Source: Theropithecus gelada (taxonomy: Eukaryota; Chordata; Mammalia; Primates; Cercopithecidae). From it: a stretch of 64,000 bases of DNA. The stretch lies in NCBI RefSeq assembly GCF_003255815.1, contig NC_037683.1, positions 74,562,179-74,626,178 on the forward strand, given 5' to 3'. Below, piece after piece: positions 34,279-45,770 of this stretch. The notes below the pieces were generated by a model. That model made no database searches, had not been told where the DNA came from, and worked only from the letters and a program-made list of their open reading frames with translations. The translations under genes were made by a program, and so were the position numbers. How positions within the stretch are numbered: position 1 is the first letter of the stretch; every line of letters starts with the position of its first letter.

Positions 34279-37200
34279 ATGATAGGATCAAATTCACACA
34301 TAACATTAACCTTAAATGTAAATGGGCTAGATGCCCCAATTAAGAGAGACAGACTGGCAAATTGGATAAAGGGTCAAGACCCATCAGTGTGCAAATTCAG
34401 GAGACCCATCTCATGTGCAAAGACACACATAGGCTCAAAATAAAGGGATGGAGGAAGATTTACCAAACAAATGGAAAGCAAAAAAAAGCAGGGGTTGCAA
34501 TCCTGGACTCTGATAAAACAGACTTTAAACCAACAAAGATCAAAAGAGACAAAGAAGGCCATTACATAATGGTAAAGGGATCAATTCAACAAGAAAAGCT
34601 AACTATCCTAAATATATATGCACCCAATACGGGAGCACCCAGATTCATAAAGTAAGTCCTTAGAGACCTACAAAGAGACTGAGACTCCCACACAATAATA
34701 ATGGGAGACTTCAACACCCCACTGTCAATATTAGAAAGATCAATGAGACAGAAGGTTAACAAGGATATCCAGGACTTGAACTCAGCTCTGCACCAAGCAA
34801 ACCTAATAGACATCTATAGAACTCTCCACCCCAAATCAACAGAATATAAATTCTTCTCAGCACATTGCACTTACTCTAAAATTGACCACATAATTGGAAG
34901 TAAAGCACTCCCCAGCAAACGTAAATGAACAGCAATCACAACAAACTGTCTCTCAGATCACAGTGCAATCAAATTAGAACTCAGGATTAAGAAGCTCACT
35001 CAAAACCGCACAACTGCATGGAAACTGAACAACCTGCTCCTGAATGACTACCGGGTAAATAACAAAATGAAGGCAGAAATAAACACGTTCTTTGAAACCA
35101 ACAAGAACAAAGACAACATACCAGAATTTCTGGGACACATTTAAGCAGTGTGTAGAGGGAAATTTATAGCACTAAATGCCCACAAGAGAAAGCTGGAAAG
35201 ATCTAAAATCGACACCATAACATCACAATTAAAAGAACTAGATAAGCAAGAGCAAACACATTCAAAAGCTAGCAGAAGGCAAGAAATAACTAAGACCAGA
35301 GCAGAACTGAAAGAGATGGAGACAAAAAAAAAAAAAAAAATCAATGAATCCAGGACCTGGTTTTTCAAAAAGATCAACAAAATTGATAGACCGCTAGCAA
35401 GACTAATAAAGAAGAAAAGAGAGAAGAATCAAATAGATGCAATAAAAAATGATAAAGGGGATATCACCACCGATCCTACAGAAATACAAACTACCATCAG
35501 AGAATACTATAAACACCTCTATGCAAATAAACTAGAAAATCTAGAAGAAATGGATAAATTCCTGGAAACAAACGCCCTCCCAAGACTAGACCACGAAGAA
35601 GCTGAATCTCTGAATAGGCCAATAACAGGCTCTGACATTGAGGCAATAATTAATAGCCTACCAACCAAGAAAAGTCCAGGACCAGACGGATTCACACCTG
35701 AATTCTACCAGAGGTACAAAGAGGAGCTGGTACCATTCCTTCTGAAACTATTCCCATCAACAGAAAAAGAGGGAATCCTCCCTAAGTCATTTTATGAGGC
35801 CAGCATCATGCTGATACCAAAGCCCGGCAGAGACACAACAAAAAAAGAGAATTTTAGACCAATATCCATGATGAATATTGATGCAAAAATCCTCAATAAA
35901 ATATTGGAAAACCGACTCCAGCAGCACATCAAAAAGCTTACCCACCATGATCAAGTCGGCTTCATCCCTGGGATGCAAGGCTGGTTCAACATACGCAAAT
36001 CAATAAATGTAATCCATCATATAAACAGAACCAATGACAAAAACCACATGATTATCTCAATAGATGCACAAAAGGCCTTTGACAAAATTCAATGCCTTTC
36101 ATGCTAAAAACTCTCAATAATCTAGGTGTCAATGGAACATAACTCAAAATAATAAGAGCTATTTATGACAAACCCACAGCTAATATGATACTGAAGGGGC
36201 AAAAACTGGAAGCATTCCCTTTGAAAACTGGTACAAGACAGGGATGCCCTCTCTCACCACTCCTTTTCAACATAGTGTTGGAAGTTCTGGCCAGGGCAAT
36301 CAGGCAAGAGAAAGAAATAACAGGTATTCAATTAGGAAAAGAGGAAGTCAAATTGTCCCTCTTTGCAGATGACATAATTGTATATTTAGAAAACCCCATC
36401 ATCTCAGCCCAAAATCTCCTTAAGCTGATAAGCAACTTCAGCAAAGTCTCAGGATACAAAATCAATGTGCAAAAATCACAAGCATTCCTATACACCAAGA
36501 ATAGACAAATAGCCAAATAATGAGTGAACTCCCATTCACAATTGCTACAAAGAGAATAAAATACCTAGGAATCCAACTCACAAGGGATGTGAAGGACCTC
36601 TTCAAGGAGAACTGCAAACCACTGCTCAATGAAATTAAAGAGGACACAAACAAATGGAAGAACATTCCATGATCATGGATAGGAAGAACCAATATTATGC
36701 AAGAGGCCATAATGCCCAAGGTAATTTACAGATTCAATGCCATCCTCATCTTTCTTCACAGAATTGGAAGAAACAACTTTAAAGTTCATATGGAACCACA
36801 AAAGAGCCCGCATTGCCAAGACAACCCTAAGCAAAAGAACAAAGCTGGAGGCATCACACTACCTGACTTCAAACTATACTACAAGGCTACAGTAACCAAA
36901 ACAGCATGGTACTGGTACCAAAACAGAGATATAGACCAATGGAACAGAACAGAGGCCTCAGAAATCACACCACCCATCTACAACCATCTGATCTTTGACA
37001 AACCTGACAAAAACAAGAAATGGGGAAAGGATTCCCTAATTAATAAATGGTGCTGGGAAAACTGGCTAGCCATATGTAGAAAGCTGAAACTGGATCCCTT
37101 CCTTACACCTTATACAATAATTAATTCAAGATGGATTAAAGACTTAAATGTTAGACCTAAAACCATAAAAACCCTAGAAGAAAATCTAGGCAATACCATT

Positions 37201-38057
37201 CAGGACATAGGCATGGGCAAGGACTTTATGACTAAAACATCAAAAGCAATGGCAACAAAAGCCAGAATTAACAAATGGGATCTAATTAAACTAAAGAGCT
37301 TCTGCATAGCAAAAGGAACTGCCATTAGAGTGCACAGGCAACCTACAGAATGGGAGAAAATTTTTGCAATCTATTCATCTGACAAAGGGCTAATATCCAG
37401 AATCTACAAAGAACTCAAATTTACAAGAAAAAAACAACCCCAGCAAAAAGTGGGCAAGGGATATGAAGAGACACTTCTCAAAAGAAGACATTTTTGCAGC
37501 CACAGACAAATGAAAAAATGCTCATCACTGGCCATCAGAGAAATGCAAATCAAAACCACGAGATACCATCTCATGCCAGTAAGAATGATGATCATTAAAA
37601 AGTCAGGAACAACAGGTGCTGGAGAGGATGTGGAGAAATAGGAATGCTTTTACACTGTTGGTGGGAGTGTAAGTTAGTTCAACCACTGTGGAAGGCAGTA
37701 TGGTAATTCCTAAAGGATCTAGAACTAGAAATACCATTTGACCCAGTAATCCCATTACTGGGTATATACCCAAAGGATTATAAATCACGCTACTACAAAG
37801 ACACATGCACACATATGTTTATTGCCGCAGTATTCACAATAGCAAAGGCTTGGAACCAACCCAAATGTCCATCAATGATAGACTGGATTAAGAAAATGTG
37901 GCACAGATACACCATGGAATACTATGCAGTCATTAAAAAGGATGAGTTAATGTCCTTTGCTGGGACATGGATGAAGCTGGAAACCATCATTCTGAGCAAA
38001 GTATCACAAGGACAGAAAACCAAACACCGCATGTTCTCACTCATAGGTGGGAACTGA
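34279..38057 (+). pseudogene. L1 ORF2p remnant (endonuclease-reverse transcriptase), disrupted
   Basis: ATG at 34279 follows a 63-bp spacer after ORF1, as in intact L1. A 1-bp loss near 34395 and a stop after NTGAPRFIK (34653) break the N-terminal endonuclease, whose later part (IIMGDFNTPLSI) is at 34700-34925. The 319-codon frame at 35148-36107 carries the Z domain and early RT fingers (SPGPDGFTPEFY, ENFRPISMMNIDAKILNKIL, QVGFIPGMQGWFNIRKSINV). The RT palm with catalytic FADD is at 36362-36373 in another open block (36185-36520). The C-terminal region runs 36697-37641 and ends SLIGGN at 38057. A run of about 17 A at 35326-35340 replaces a more complex sequence. The span is about 50 nt short of a full ORF2. 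Confidence 0.94.
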
Positions 38058-38291
38058 ACAATAAGAACACATGGACACACAGCGGGGACCATCACACACC
38101 GGGGCCTGTTGGGGGGTGGGGGGCTGAGGGAGGGATAGCATTAGGAGAAATACCTAATGTAAATGACGAGTTGATGGGTGCAGCAAACCAACATGGCACA
38201 TGTATACCTATGTAACAAACCTGCACGTTGTGCACATGTACCCTAGAACTTAAAGTATAATTTGAAAAAAATAAAATAAATAAAAGATCTG

Positions 38292-40327
38292 AAAAAAATT
38301 AAGTATATCAAAAGGTCTAAAAATGAAGGGATGTAGTTTGTGGAATGCAACAGCTTTAGTGGTCTGCCCTCCCTCTTACAGGTCTCCAGCTGGTTCACAT
38401 ATCCTTGGGTTCAGCACCAGGCACCAGGCACTACAGCACAGCTTCTCAAAGTGTGTTCCCAACCCTGGGGCACACATTAAAAATGAGAATTCCAGGTATC
38501 CCCAAAGCTCTCTCTGACTTGGGCAACTTCTTTTAAGCAATCTAGAATTTAAGATCGATTATAGAAAAGGATGTAAAATGCTAAAGAGGTTTTCCCTAAT
38601 GCAGTTTACTTAGTATGTTATTGGAGTAAGTAAACACCTTTGCTGGAAAATTATATGCATTAAAACCTTGATAAATGCATTTTTCTCAGTTGCTGTCTAG
38701 ACTCTTTGAAGCAGTTCGTCTTCACCTAACATAAATAGCTGTTTACCATTTGCTGTACTGCCTCCAGGGATGTGTAAACTTGCCTGAAATCTACCAGAGC
38801 CTTGTTCACAAGGACACTGGTGTCTGGAGCTGTCAGTAAGCCCGCAGCTACAGTACTAAATAGATGATGTGAAAATTAAAGACAGAAATCATAATCACGG
38901 TGAAGAGTGGCCTTTTGGCTATGATCAGTTACTTCAAGGACCTATACTTGCTCCACCAACTAAAAGGAAAAATTCACCTGCCAGTCTGATTACCTGAATT
39001 CTGAAGTCACTAAGTTCTTGGAACTCTTATGAGACCCTTCTAAAGGGACCCCTAGAAGCTGCTGTCCTCAAACGTTGTCTTAGCCCTATCCCCACCCCCA
39101 TTACTACTCCTTACGTGTATAAACCACAGAGCAGGCAGCCCCATCTGTGAGCAGAGTTGCATCAGATGAAGATGTGGCACATGTGCTCCCAGTAGTTAAT
39201 CGGCATAGAGTTTGGCTCCTCTGGCAGGCCCCCTTGGGGAGAATGCTTAGGTGACCTGGGGCGAAATGCCAACAGCTGCTAGCATTTCCACAGATAATCA
39301 CCTGCTCATTACTGGACCCTGGCAGGGATTAACAAGACTGACAGCCATGTAAGAATCGTAGTGACTATCTGTCATCTGTTCGGCTGCCCAGCTTTGGAAC
39401 CCCCTTCTCCCCACAGTCTAATGGGGACTGAGCTGGCCTGACATCATAGTTGCTGAACACTGCCAGACACTTCCTTCCCCAGGTTCTCTCACAGCAAAGA
39501 CAGCTACAGAGGCCTGGCCAGTGGGCTACACCAGCCCAGGATTTAGAATCTGTGATCAGAGATGCAGGAAAACAAGTAGAAGGGAGAATTTCTCAGACAG
39601 CAGTGACAGCAGCAGCAGCAGCAGCACTCGCAGGCCTATGGCAGAGGCTAGGTCCAGTCTCACCACATAAGGGGAGGCAGTGTGTCCTTCCTGGATGGCG
39701 TCTGTGGCCTGGTCTTGCCCATAGCTGCAGCTAAACAGCCTCCTTTTTGTTCTTGCCTGTTTTCTGACCTTTGTTCTTCTGCATTCCTGGAGATTCTGGA
39801 AGTTCCCCAATAACCTTTCACTAAATTTCTGTACAGCCTAAATCAAGGTCAGTTTCTGTTGGTTGCCATTAACGATCCTGATAAGCAACCGCTAGTTTGC
39901 ATGATGGCAGATCCCTCCTCTCACAGAGTGGAAAGAAACCTCTCACTTAACAATGGAGTATAAAACTGGAGGACTTCCCACACCATGCAAAGGCCCAGCT
40001 GCAAAACCATCCTCCTCAAAAAGAAGGGGGCATATTGATGGAAGCACCTACCTGTTCACAAGGATTGGTCCTAGATGACTGGCAGCAGTCTCCAAGTTTT
40101 CAATATCCCCCAGTATAAGGATGTGCCCTCTCTGAGGATATCCACAAGAATGTATTCCAGACAATAAAGTCACCAAGCACCTGAAGAATGCCCAGCTCTT
40201 AGCAATGGCCTCTCACAGGGGCTACTCTGATGGGGATACACCACTTTGGACTGCTTGTTAAACATGTCATAAGCACCCTTCATGTAGAGATTAGCAAAGA
40301 ATGAAAACACTTAAAAGTTATTTTTAA
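38292..40327. other. Intron sequence, mostly unclassified
   Basis: A MER5-like scrap may lie at about 38436-38500 (CAGCTTCTCAAAGTGTGTTC ... AATGAGAATTCCAGG). A short (CAG)n run sits at 39602-39627. No exon. Confidence 0.45.
39602..39627 (+). repeat. Short (CAG)n trinucleotide run
   Basis: About six CAG/AGC units (GCAGCAGCAGCAGCAGCA), ending ACTCGCAGG. Intronic, within the normal size range. Confidence 0.9.
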
Positions 40328-40470
40328 GGCCCGGCATGCTGGCTCACGCTTGTAATCTCAGCACTTTGGGAGGCCAAGGCGGAAGGATTACTTGAGCTCA
40401 GGAATTCAAGACCAGCCTGGGCAACATAGCGAGACTCCGTCTCTATAAAACAAACAAGAAGAAAAAGTAT
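40328..40470 (+). mobile_element. Alu left monomer (FLAM-like)
   Basis: GGCCCGGCATGCTGGCTCAC to GAGACTCCGTCTCTATAAAA with an A-rich end; no right arm. Confidence 0.9.
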
Positions 40471-40844
40471 TTTTATGAATAATTCTGAGCTTCTATATAT
40501 TCACTAGGGAGAAATTGTAAAATCTCTTAAAGATATAAAAAAATTTTTAAACCTCGTATGTCTATCACAAGTGATCACTGTCACCACATTTGGAGTTTTT
40601 TTCCCTATACTTCTAATTTTTAAAAATAATTAAAAGAATTTTTCTCTGTGCTCTTTTCTTTAAGAATTAGGACATCCTACACAAGCACAATCTTTCCCCT
40701 GCAGAGGTCCAGCCTTTATTTTCTTTCATGTTAGAGCACAGCTGATCTGTCTCTAAAACCATTTGTCATGAGCTCAGAACTGCAGTTTGTGCCATGTTCC
40801 TTCGCTTCCTTTCACAGCATTTTGGGGTGGAGGCCCTTTCTTTT

Positions 40845-41400
40845 TTATTGGGGTAAAATATTCATAACATTAAATTTACCATTTTAACCACATTCAATTG
40901 TACATTTCAATGGCATTAAGTTCATAGTGTTGTGAAATCATCACCACTATCCCTCTTCAGAACATTTTATCTTCCCAAACAGAAACTCTGCACTCATTAA
41001 ACACTAACTCCCCACTATCTCTGCCATCAGCCCCTGGCAACCATTATTCTACTTTCTGTCTCTGAGAATTTGACTATTCTGGGTACCTCATCTAAGCGAA
41101 ATCCTACAGAATTTCTTTCGTGGACATTTATAATATACCTTGATATTTGCCACCTATGATTACGTCACGAGCATTTTCTTAGCTATTAATTATCTTTTAA
41201 AAAGTCCATTTTACTTGCCAAATATATGCAACAGTATAGATGCACCACAATTAATTTAGCCACTCTTCTATTAAATATTTGGGTTATTGCAATTTTCCCC
41301 TATCATATACAATGCTATTGTATATTTTTCATAAATCTTTGTCTGAATTACTGACTCTATTCTTAGAACAGACTCTTAGAACAAGAGTTACTTGGTAAAA
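40845..41400 (+). mobile_element. Old L1 (L1M/L1ME-type) 3' UTR fragment
   Basis: TTCATAACATTAAATTTACC, GTTGTGAAATCATCACCACT, CAGCCCCTGGCAACCATTAT and TCTGAGAATTTGACTATTCT are L1ME 3' UTR landmarks. The later part (41200-41350) is more diverged. Confidence 0.85.
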
Positions 41401-41869
41401 AGGCATATAAACTATTCATAAACTTCATTTCATCAGCTTTGAAAAATTCAACATCAGACTCATTTCTCTAGTGCAGTAAATAAATCTAATGTTAACCACC
41501 AGAGAAATTTCTGATTCAGCTGGTTCAAGCTAAATGCCCTTCCAGGCAATCTTGTGCTCAGCAAGGTGGGAACTGCTGTTCTAGGAGGTTATCTCGCAGC
41601 CTAAACTATACATTCTGTATATAACGAAAGAACCAATTCTATGCCCCTTTTTCTGACTGCACCTTTTTCAGAGTGAGAGCTTTCTAACATGCTTACAAGA
41701 AAATCTGGAATGCTTCCACCCTGAGGTATCTGTATCTAAGTGTGTTCTGTGCTGGTTCTAGACCCCTGTAATGTCAGGCTCTAGGTTAATCGATTCAAGT
41801 CAAGCTGCTTCTATACTGATACTAATCATTCAGGGAAACTCCAAGTCTACTGTCCACTTTCCCTTTTTA

Positions 41870-42126
41870 GTAGTTTTGACACAGGGTCTCACTCCTGTTG
41901 CCCAGGCTGGAGTGATTGCAGTGGCATTATCACAGCTCACTACAGCCTTGGCTTTCTGGGCTCAGGTGATTCTTCTACCTCAGCCTCCCAAATAGCTGAG
42001 AATACGGGTGGGTGCCACCATGCTTGGCTAATTTTTTTTTTTAAGTAGAGATGAGGTTTTGCTATGTTGCCCAGCCTCGGCCTCCCAAAGTGCTGGGATT
42101 ACAGGTATGAGCCACCACGCCTGGCC
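41870..42126 (-). mobile_element. Alu (AluJ-like)
   Basis: ACACAGGGTCTCACTCCTGT to CCACCACGCCTGGCC, with a deletion in the left-arm portion. Confidence 0.92.
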
Positions 42127-42372
42127 TTGTTTGTTTCTAAAGGACACACACACCCCCTTTCTTAACTGCAAGATGCTGTGGTGGTCCCTTAAGCTGAAAT
42201 GAAGCCCATCTTGCTTCCTCAAGCAGCCAATTTTTTTTTCCACCAGCCACACTTGGCCAATGTCCTCACACACAACTTTTACCTATCTTCTAAAAGATAG
42301 GTCTGTTATTTTCCCAGAAATAACAGTACTAACACTTAGCACTGTGTTAGTGAATTCCTGAAAGCTAACTAG

Positions 42373-42514
42373 TTTTTTGTTGTTGTTGCTTTTTGTAGAG
42401 ACAAGGTCTCACTATGTTGGCAAGGCTGGTCTTGAACTCCTACCCTCAAAAGGTCCTCCTGCTTCAGCCTCCCAAAGTGTTGAGATCACAGGTGTGAGCC
42501 ACAGTGCCTGGCCC
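42373..42514 (-). mobile_element. Alu monomer (antisense)
   Basis: TTTTTGTAGAGACAAGGTCT to CACAGTGCCTGGCCC. A single-arm fragment with a GTT-rich tail. Confidence 0.9.
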
Positions 42515-43994
42515 ACTGCTTTGTCAGTATGCACTTCCCTCCAGTGATGAGCCTAAAGTGGACACAACACTTGGTTAAGGTACTGAGGTCCCAGAGATGG
42601 AAGTTGTTTTGTTATTCTGGAAGTTATTATAGCATTAAGCCTCAGAGGTATATTTTCCAAAGCAGCCACATCTTTGTGATATTAGAAATAGGTGAGATTT
42701 TGGCAAGCAAAAACTTTAAAAGGCCTAGAAAGTACAAAGTTAGGCAGCTGTTTTAGAAATTATTTTTCTGGTTCCTTTGAAGTGAGGAAGCATAACGAAA
42801 GCCAATAACTAGAAACAGGGGTGACGCTGGGGGGTTGACCACACCCAAAAGGGCCTGCGGGGTAGGGACCAGGAAAGCAATGTGGGCACGAGAGCAGCAG
42901 TTCTAACCCGCTGATAAGAGGTTCTCTGCATTCCTGCCGTCTCCTTCCCTTGGAGTGTGTCCTCTGGGCCAGGGACTGAGCTCAGCACTGAGAAAACAGA
43001 GACAAAAAAGACCCAGCCCTCTCGGAGACATTTCTCTCAAAGGATTCAGATCCAGCTGGGGACTCAAATACACACATGAATATCTGCAATACAAGGCTGT
43101 GTGTGACTGTAGGTAGTTAGGCAAAGAGGTGGGAACTCTGTGTCTGTGACCCGTCCTCCCAGGACATCAACTGTGGTCAGGACTTTCTTCTTAAGATTAA
43201 CCAAAGTTCCTCATGCTGCTTCCTCCACATTAAGCCACCTGCACAAACTGAGCTAATTACAGACACCTCTCTCAGGACAAGTTGTGGTGAGAGCAATAAT
43301 GTAGGCCTTAAAGACAGACGCGAAAGGGAGAAGCCAGCAGGCGGCTCCTGCGGCACCCTGTGGGGACCACTGTTTGGGGTTCTAGCATTGTCAACCTGAT
43401 TTTGTCTGGGCTCGCATAGCTGGTCAGCCTATCCCACTGACTACGCTGAGTGGTGTGGCCAAACAGGAGACAGAGTTGTAGCCCTGACCCCTTCCTCTCC
43501 CTCTCAAGAGTATTCTGGAAGGATCCCACTTGTGGTCTCAGGGCTGTGCCCCACCATCCCAGGAGCCCAAACAGAAAATCTTCCAAGTTCAACTCCTGAA
43601 AGGTCCAAATATAAAAACTACTTAAATAAGGAATTTATGCATTTAAAGCTTTTCTGCCACCGTGTTCCCCTTGTGCAGACACTGATATCCACAGCAGAAG
43701 CTGCTTGTGGTACATCTGGTCCAGCCACAGCCTCACATGGAGCTGGCACCTGGAGCTGCCCACCCCCCCACAACAGCTGGCATGCCTTGCTGTAGTGCAG
43801 TGGCCAGGCCCCATGCTCACTTGCTCACACACAACCTCGCCGCTCCAAGCCAGGCTTGCCCGTGGCAGGTGTGGGATCCGGGCCGGTAGCATGAGCTGAG
43901 TGCAGCCTGCTGGGCTGAGTGGACGGAATAAGCCTAGCGGGCATGAGCAAAACTCAAGCAGAGGGGCCACCAGCCACAGAGGTTTCTGGCTGGC
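42515..43994. other. Intron sequence, locally GC-rich
   Basis: 43640-43960 is unusually GC-rich for this window and open in several frames on both strands (up to 148 codons on the minus strand, reaching 44081). No homology is recognised and no splice or promoter evidence is seen. It may be an unidentified LTR. Confidence 0.4.
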
Positions 43995-44145
43995 ACAGCA
44001 ACATCCTAAGGCTCCTGTGACATTATTTATCTCCAATTTACAGATAAGGTAACTGGTGTTAACTCCCTTGCCTGGTTGCACAGCTAATTAGCAAAGCAAG
44101 GAGCACCCTGGGTCTGTCTGCCACACATGTGGCTCTTCCTACCTG
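43995..44145 (+). mobile_element. MIR-type SINE relic
   Basis: GTGACATTATTTATCTCCAA, TTTACAGATAAGGTAACTG, CTTGCCTGGTTGCACAGCTA and CACCCTGGGTCTGTCTG follow MIR order. Confidence 0.8.
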
Positions 44146-45499
44146 GGTGAGACAGCCAACATCAGCCCTGATGACCGCCCCAAGGCTCACTGCGTCCAGG
44201 ACTGCAACTTCTCACCCCCAAACACAGGGGAAAAAGCTCCACCTATATAGGAAAGATTTTCTCCCCTTTTTTATTGTTGTTGGCAGGGACTAAAATGTAT
44301 GAGGGGAATAAAATATTTTACTACGTCAATAAAAATTTATGTTGCAAAATGGAGAAAGACAGGCTTGGGGTGAATTTCTCTGTAGTGGTTTCTAAAAATA
44401 CATGTCAGTTCCAAAAGCTAAAAAAAGAAAGATGAAAGGAAAGCTAAGGATAGGCATGCAGGGGAGAGAAGGCTGCCCTGTGTTTATATATCCAGTTTTC
44501 CAAGGCTCTGACTCTGCTCTGCAGTGTCTGTTCGACTTCTGGGAGCATGGCTTGACCTACCCAGGACGCTTCACACTGAAGTGATGCATGTACTGCTTCC
44601 AAGATCTGAGGCCAGGCTGCTCACAAAGAAAACCCGTTACTGTGCATAAGCTACTCAACCACCTTATGTCCTGGTTTTCTCATTAATAAACCTTATGTCC
44701 TGGTTTTCTCAGTAATAAAATGGAGATATTAATGCAATCTTGCAGGGAGAATGAGAGAAGAGAACAGAAAAGCAAAACCCAATTCCTGGCAGCTAGTGAA
44801 CACTGAGTGAACCACATCTGGATTTAATTCCCATCAACAGGAATATATCTAGAGGACAGCGAGGAGACAAAACCCTTGGGAGGCCACCTTTGGGATTAAA
44901 AATAGTGAAGAAAACACTGAGAAGCCAAGAACCCAGACTATGAGAGAAAGGAGGCTGCAATAGAACACAGAACTACAGAGGACAATCACATGTGTTATCC
45001 TAATTGGAATCTAAAACAGTCTGGTAGGGTAGGCAGGCAAGTGTCAACATCTCCCAGCATTGGTAGAGAAGAGCGACTTGCCTGAGGCCACAGGGCTAAT
45101 AAGCAGATGGGTGGGGCTATCACTCACTCACCTGGGAATTTTCAAGCATCTCATGTTTTAGGGAACAAAGGAATGAGTCGTGAGTTAAACAGATGTAGTT
45201 TTTTACTTCATGAAAACTTTGCTTCATTGGAAAATGCAGGCATTAACTTAAAAAAAAAAATAAAGTATAAGAACTCCTACATAAGGAATAACGGTATAAA
45301 GCAGAAGTATTTAACAGATTATTAGTAACTATATGGTTCCTACATTCCAGAGAGCTTCAAGATGCCACAAGAGCTAGAGATTGAAAACGTAATTTTGACA
45401 AAATCTGAAAAGATCTAGATAAGGAAAATTAGGGGAAAAGAGTAAGGATATAAGTAGTTCTCAGAAGGGTTAAGATCTGTTTAAAAAATCTTTTTCTGA
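44146..45499. other. Intron sequence with a 29-bp tandem duplication and a MIR-like scrap
   Basis: Tandem repeat at 44662-44719 (see findings). A MIR-like piece at 44975-45115 (CGACTTGCCTGAGGCCACAG). No exon. Confidence 0.55.
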
Positions 45500-45770
45500 T
45501 TATAAAAATAAAACACATTCATACGGAAACTATAAGAAGGTGATAAAGTTGAAAATCATAATCACCTATGATTATACTCTCCAAAGATAATCAGTAACAT
45601 TTTGATGTATTTCCTTTGAGGATTTTTCCCTTGCATATTTATATTTTTATACATAATTGGGATCTTACTGTATATACAATTTTGAGCCTGATTTTTCCAT
45701 TTATTATATTGCATCATTAAATATCCTTTGAAAACATGATTTTAATAGCTGCATAAATAGTTCATTTAAC
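45500..45770 (+). mobile_element. Old interspersed repeat, unassigned
   Basis: AAAATCATAATCACCTATGA, AACATTTTGATGTATTTCC, TACATAATTGGGATCTTACTG and GATTTTAATAGCTGCATAA resemble a common ancient repeat seen elsewhere in mammals, but I cannot name the family. Confidence 0.5.

Larger units (their letters stand above)
32209..38277 (+). mobile_element. Nearly full-length L1PA element, inactive
   Basis: About 6.07 kb from GAAGATGGCCAAATAGGAAC (a few bases short of the usual L1PA start) to an A-rich tail after CATGTACCCTAGAACTTAAA. Target duplication of 14 bp with one mismatch: 32195-32208 (AAATAAAAGGTCTG) and 38278-38291 (AAATAAAAGATCTG). Order: 5' UTR with promoter 32209-33198, ORF1 remnant, 63-bp spacer, ORF2 remnant, short 3' UTR with a G-rich tract (38109-38123). 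It is antisense to KDM4C. The 5' UTR (CACTGGGACTGGTTAGACAG) suggests an L1PA5-7-age or cercopithecid lineage; the subfamily is not certain. Confidence 0.96.

Noticed and set aside
33654..37641. Long frames that might be cellular genes
   Set aside because: All are pieces of L1 ORF1/ORF2 in register with the L1 layout; treated as pseudogene fragments.
39602..39627. Pathogenic-type CAG expansion
   Set aside because: Only about six units, intronic, with interruptions.
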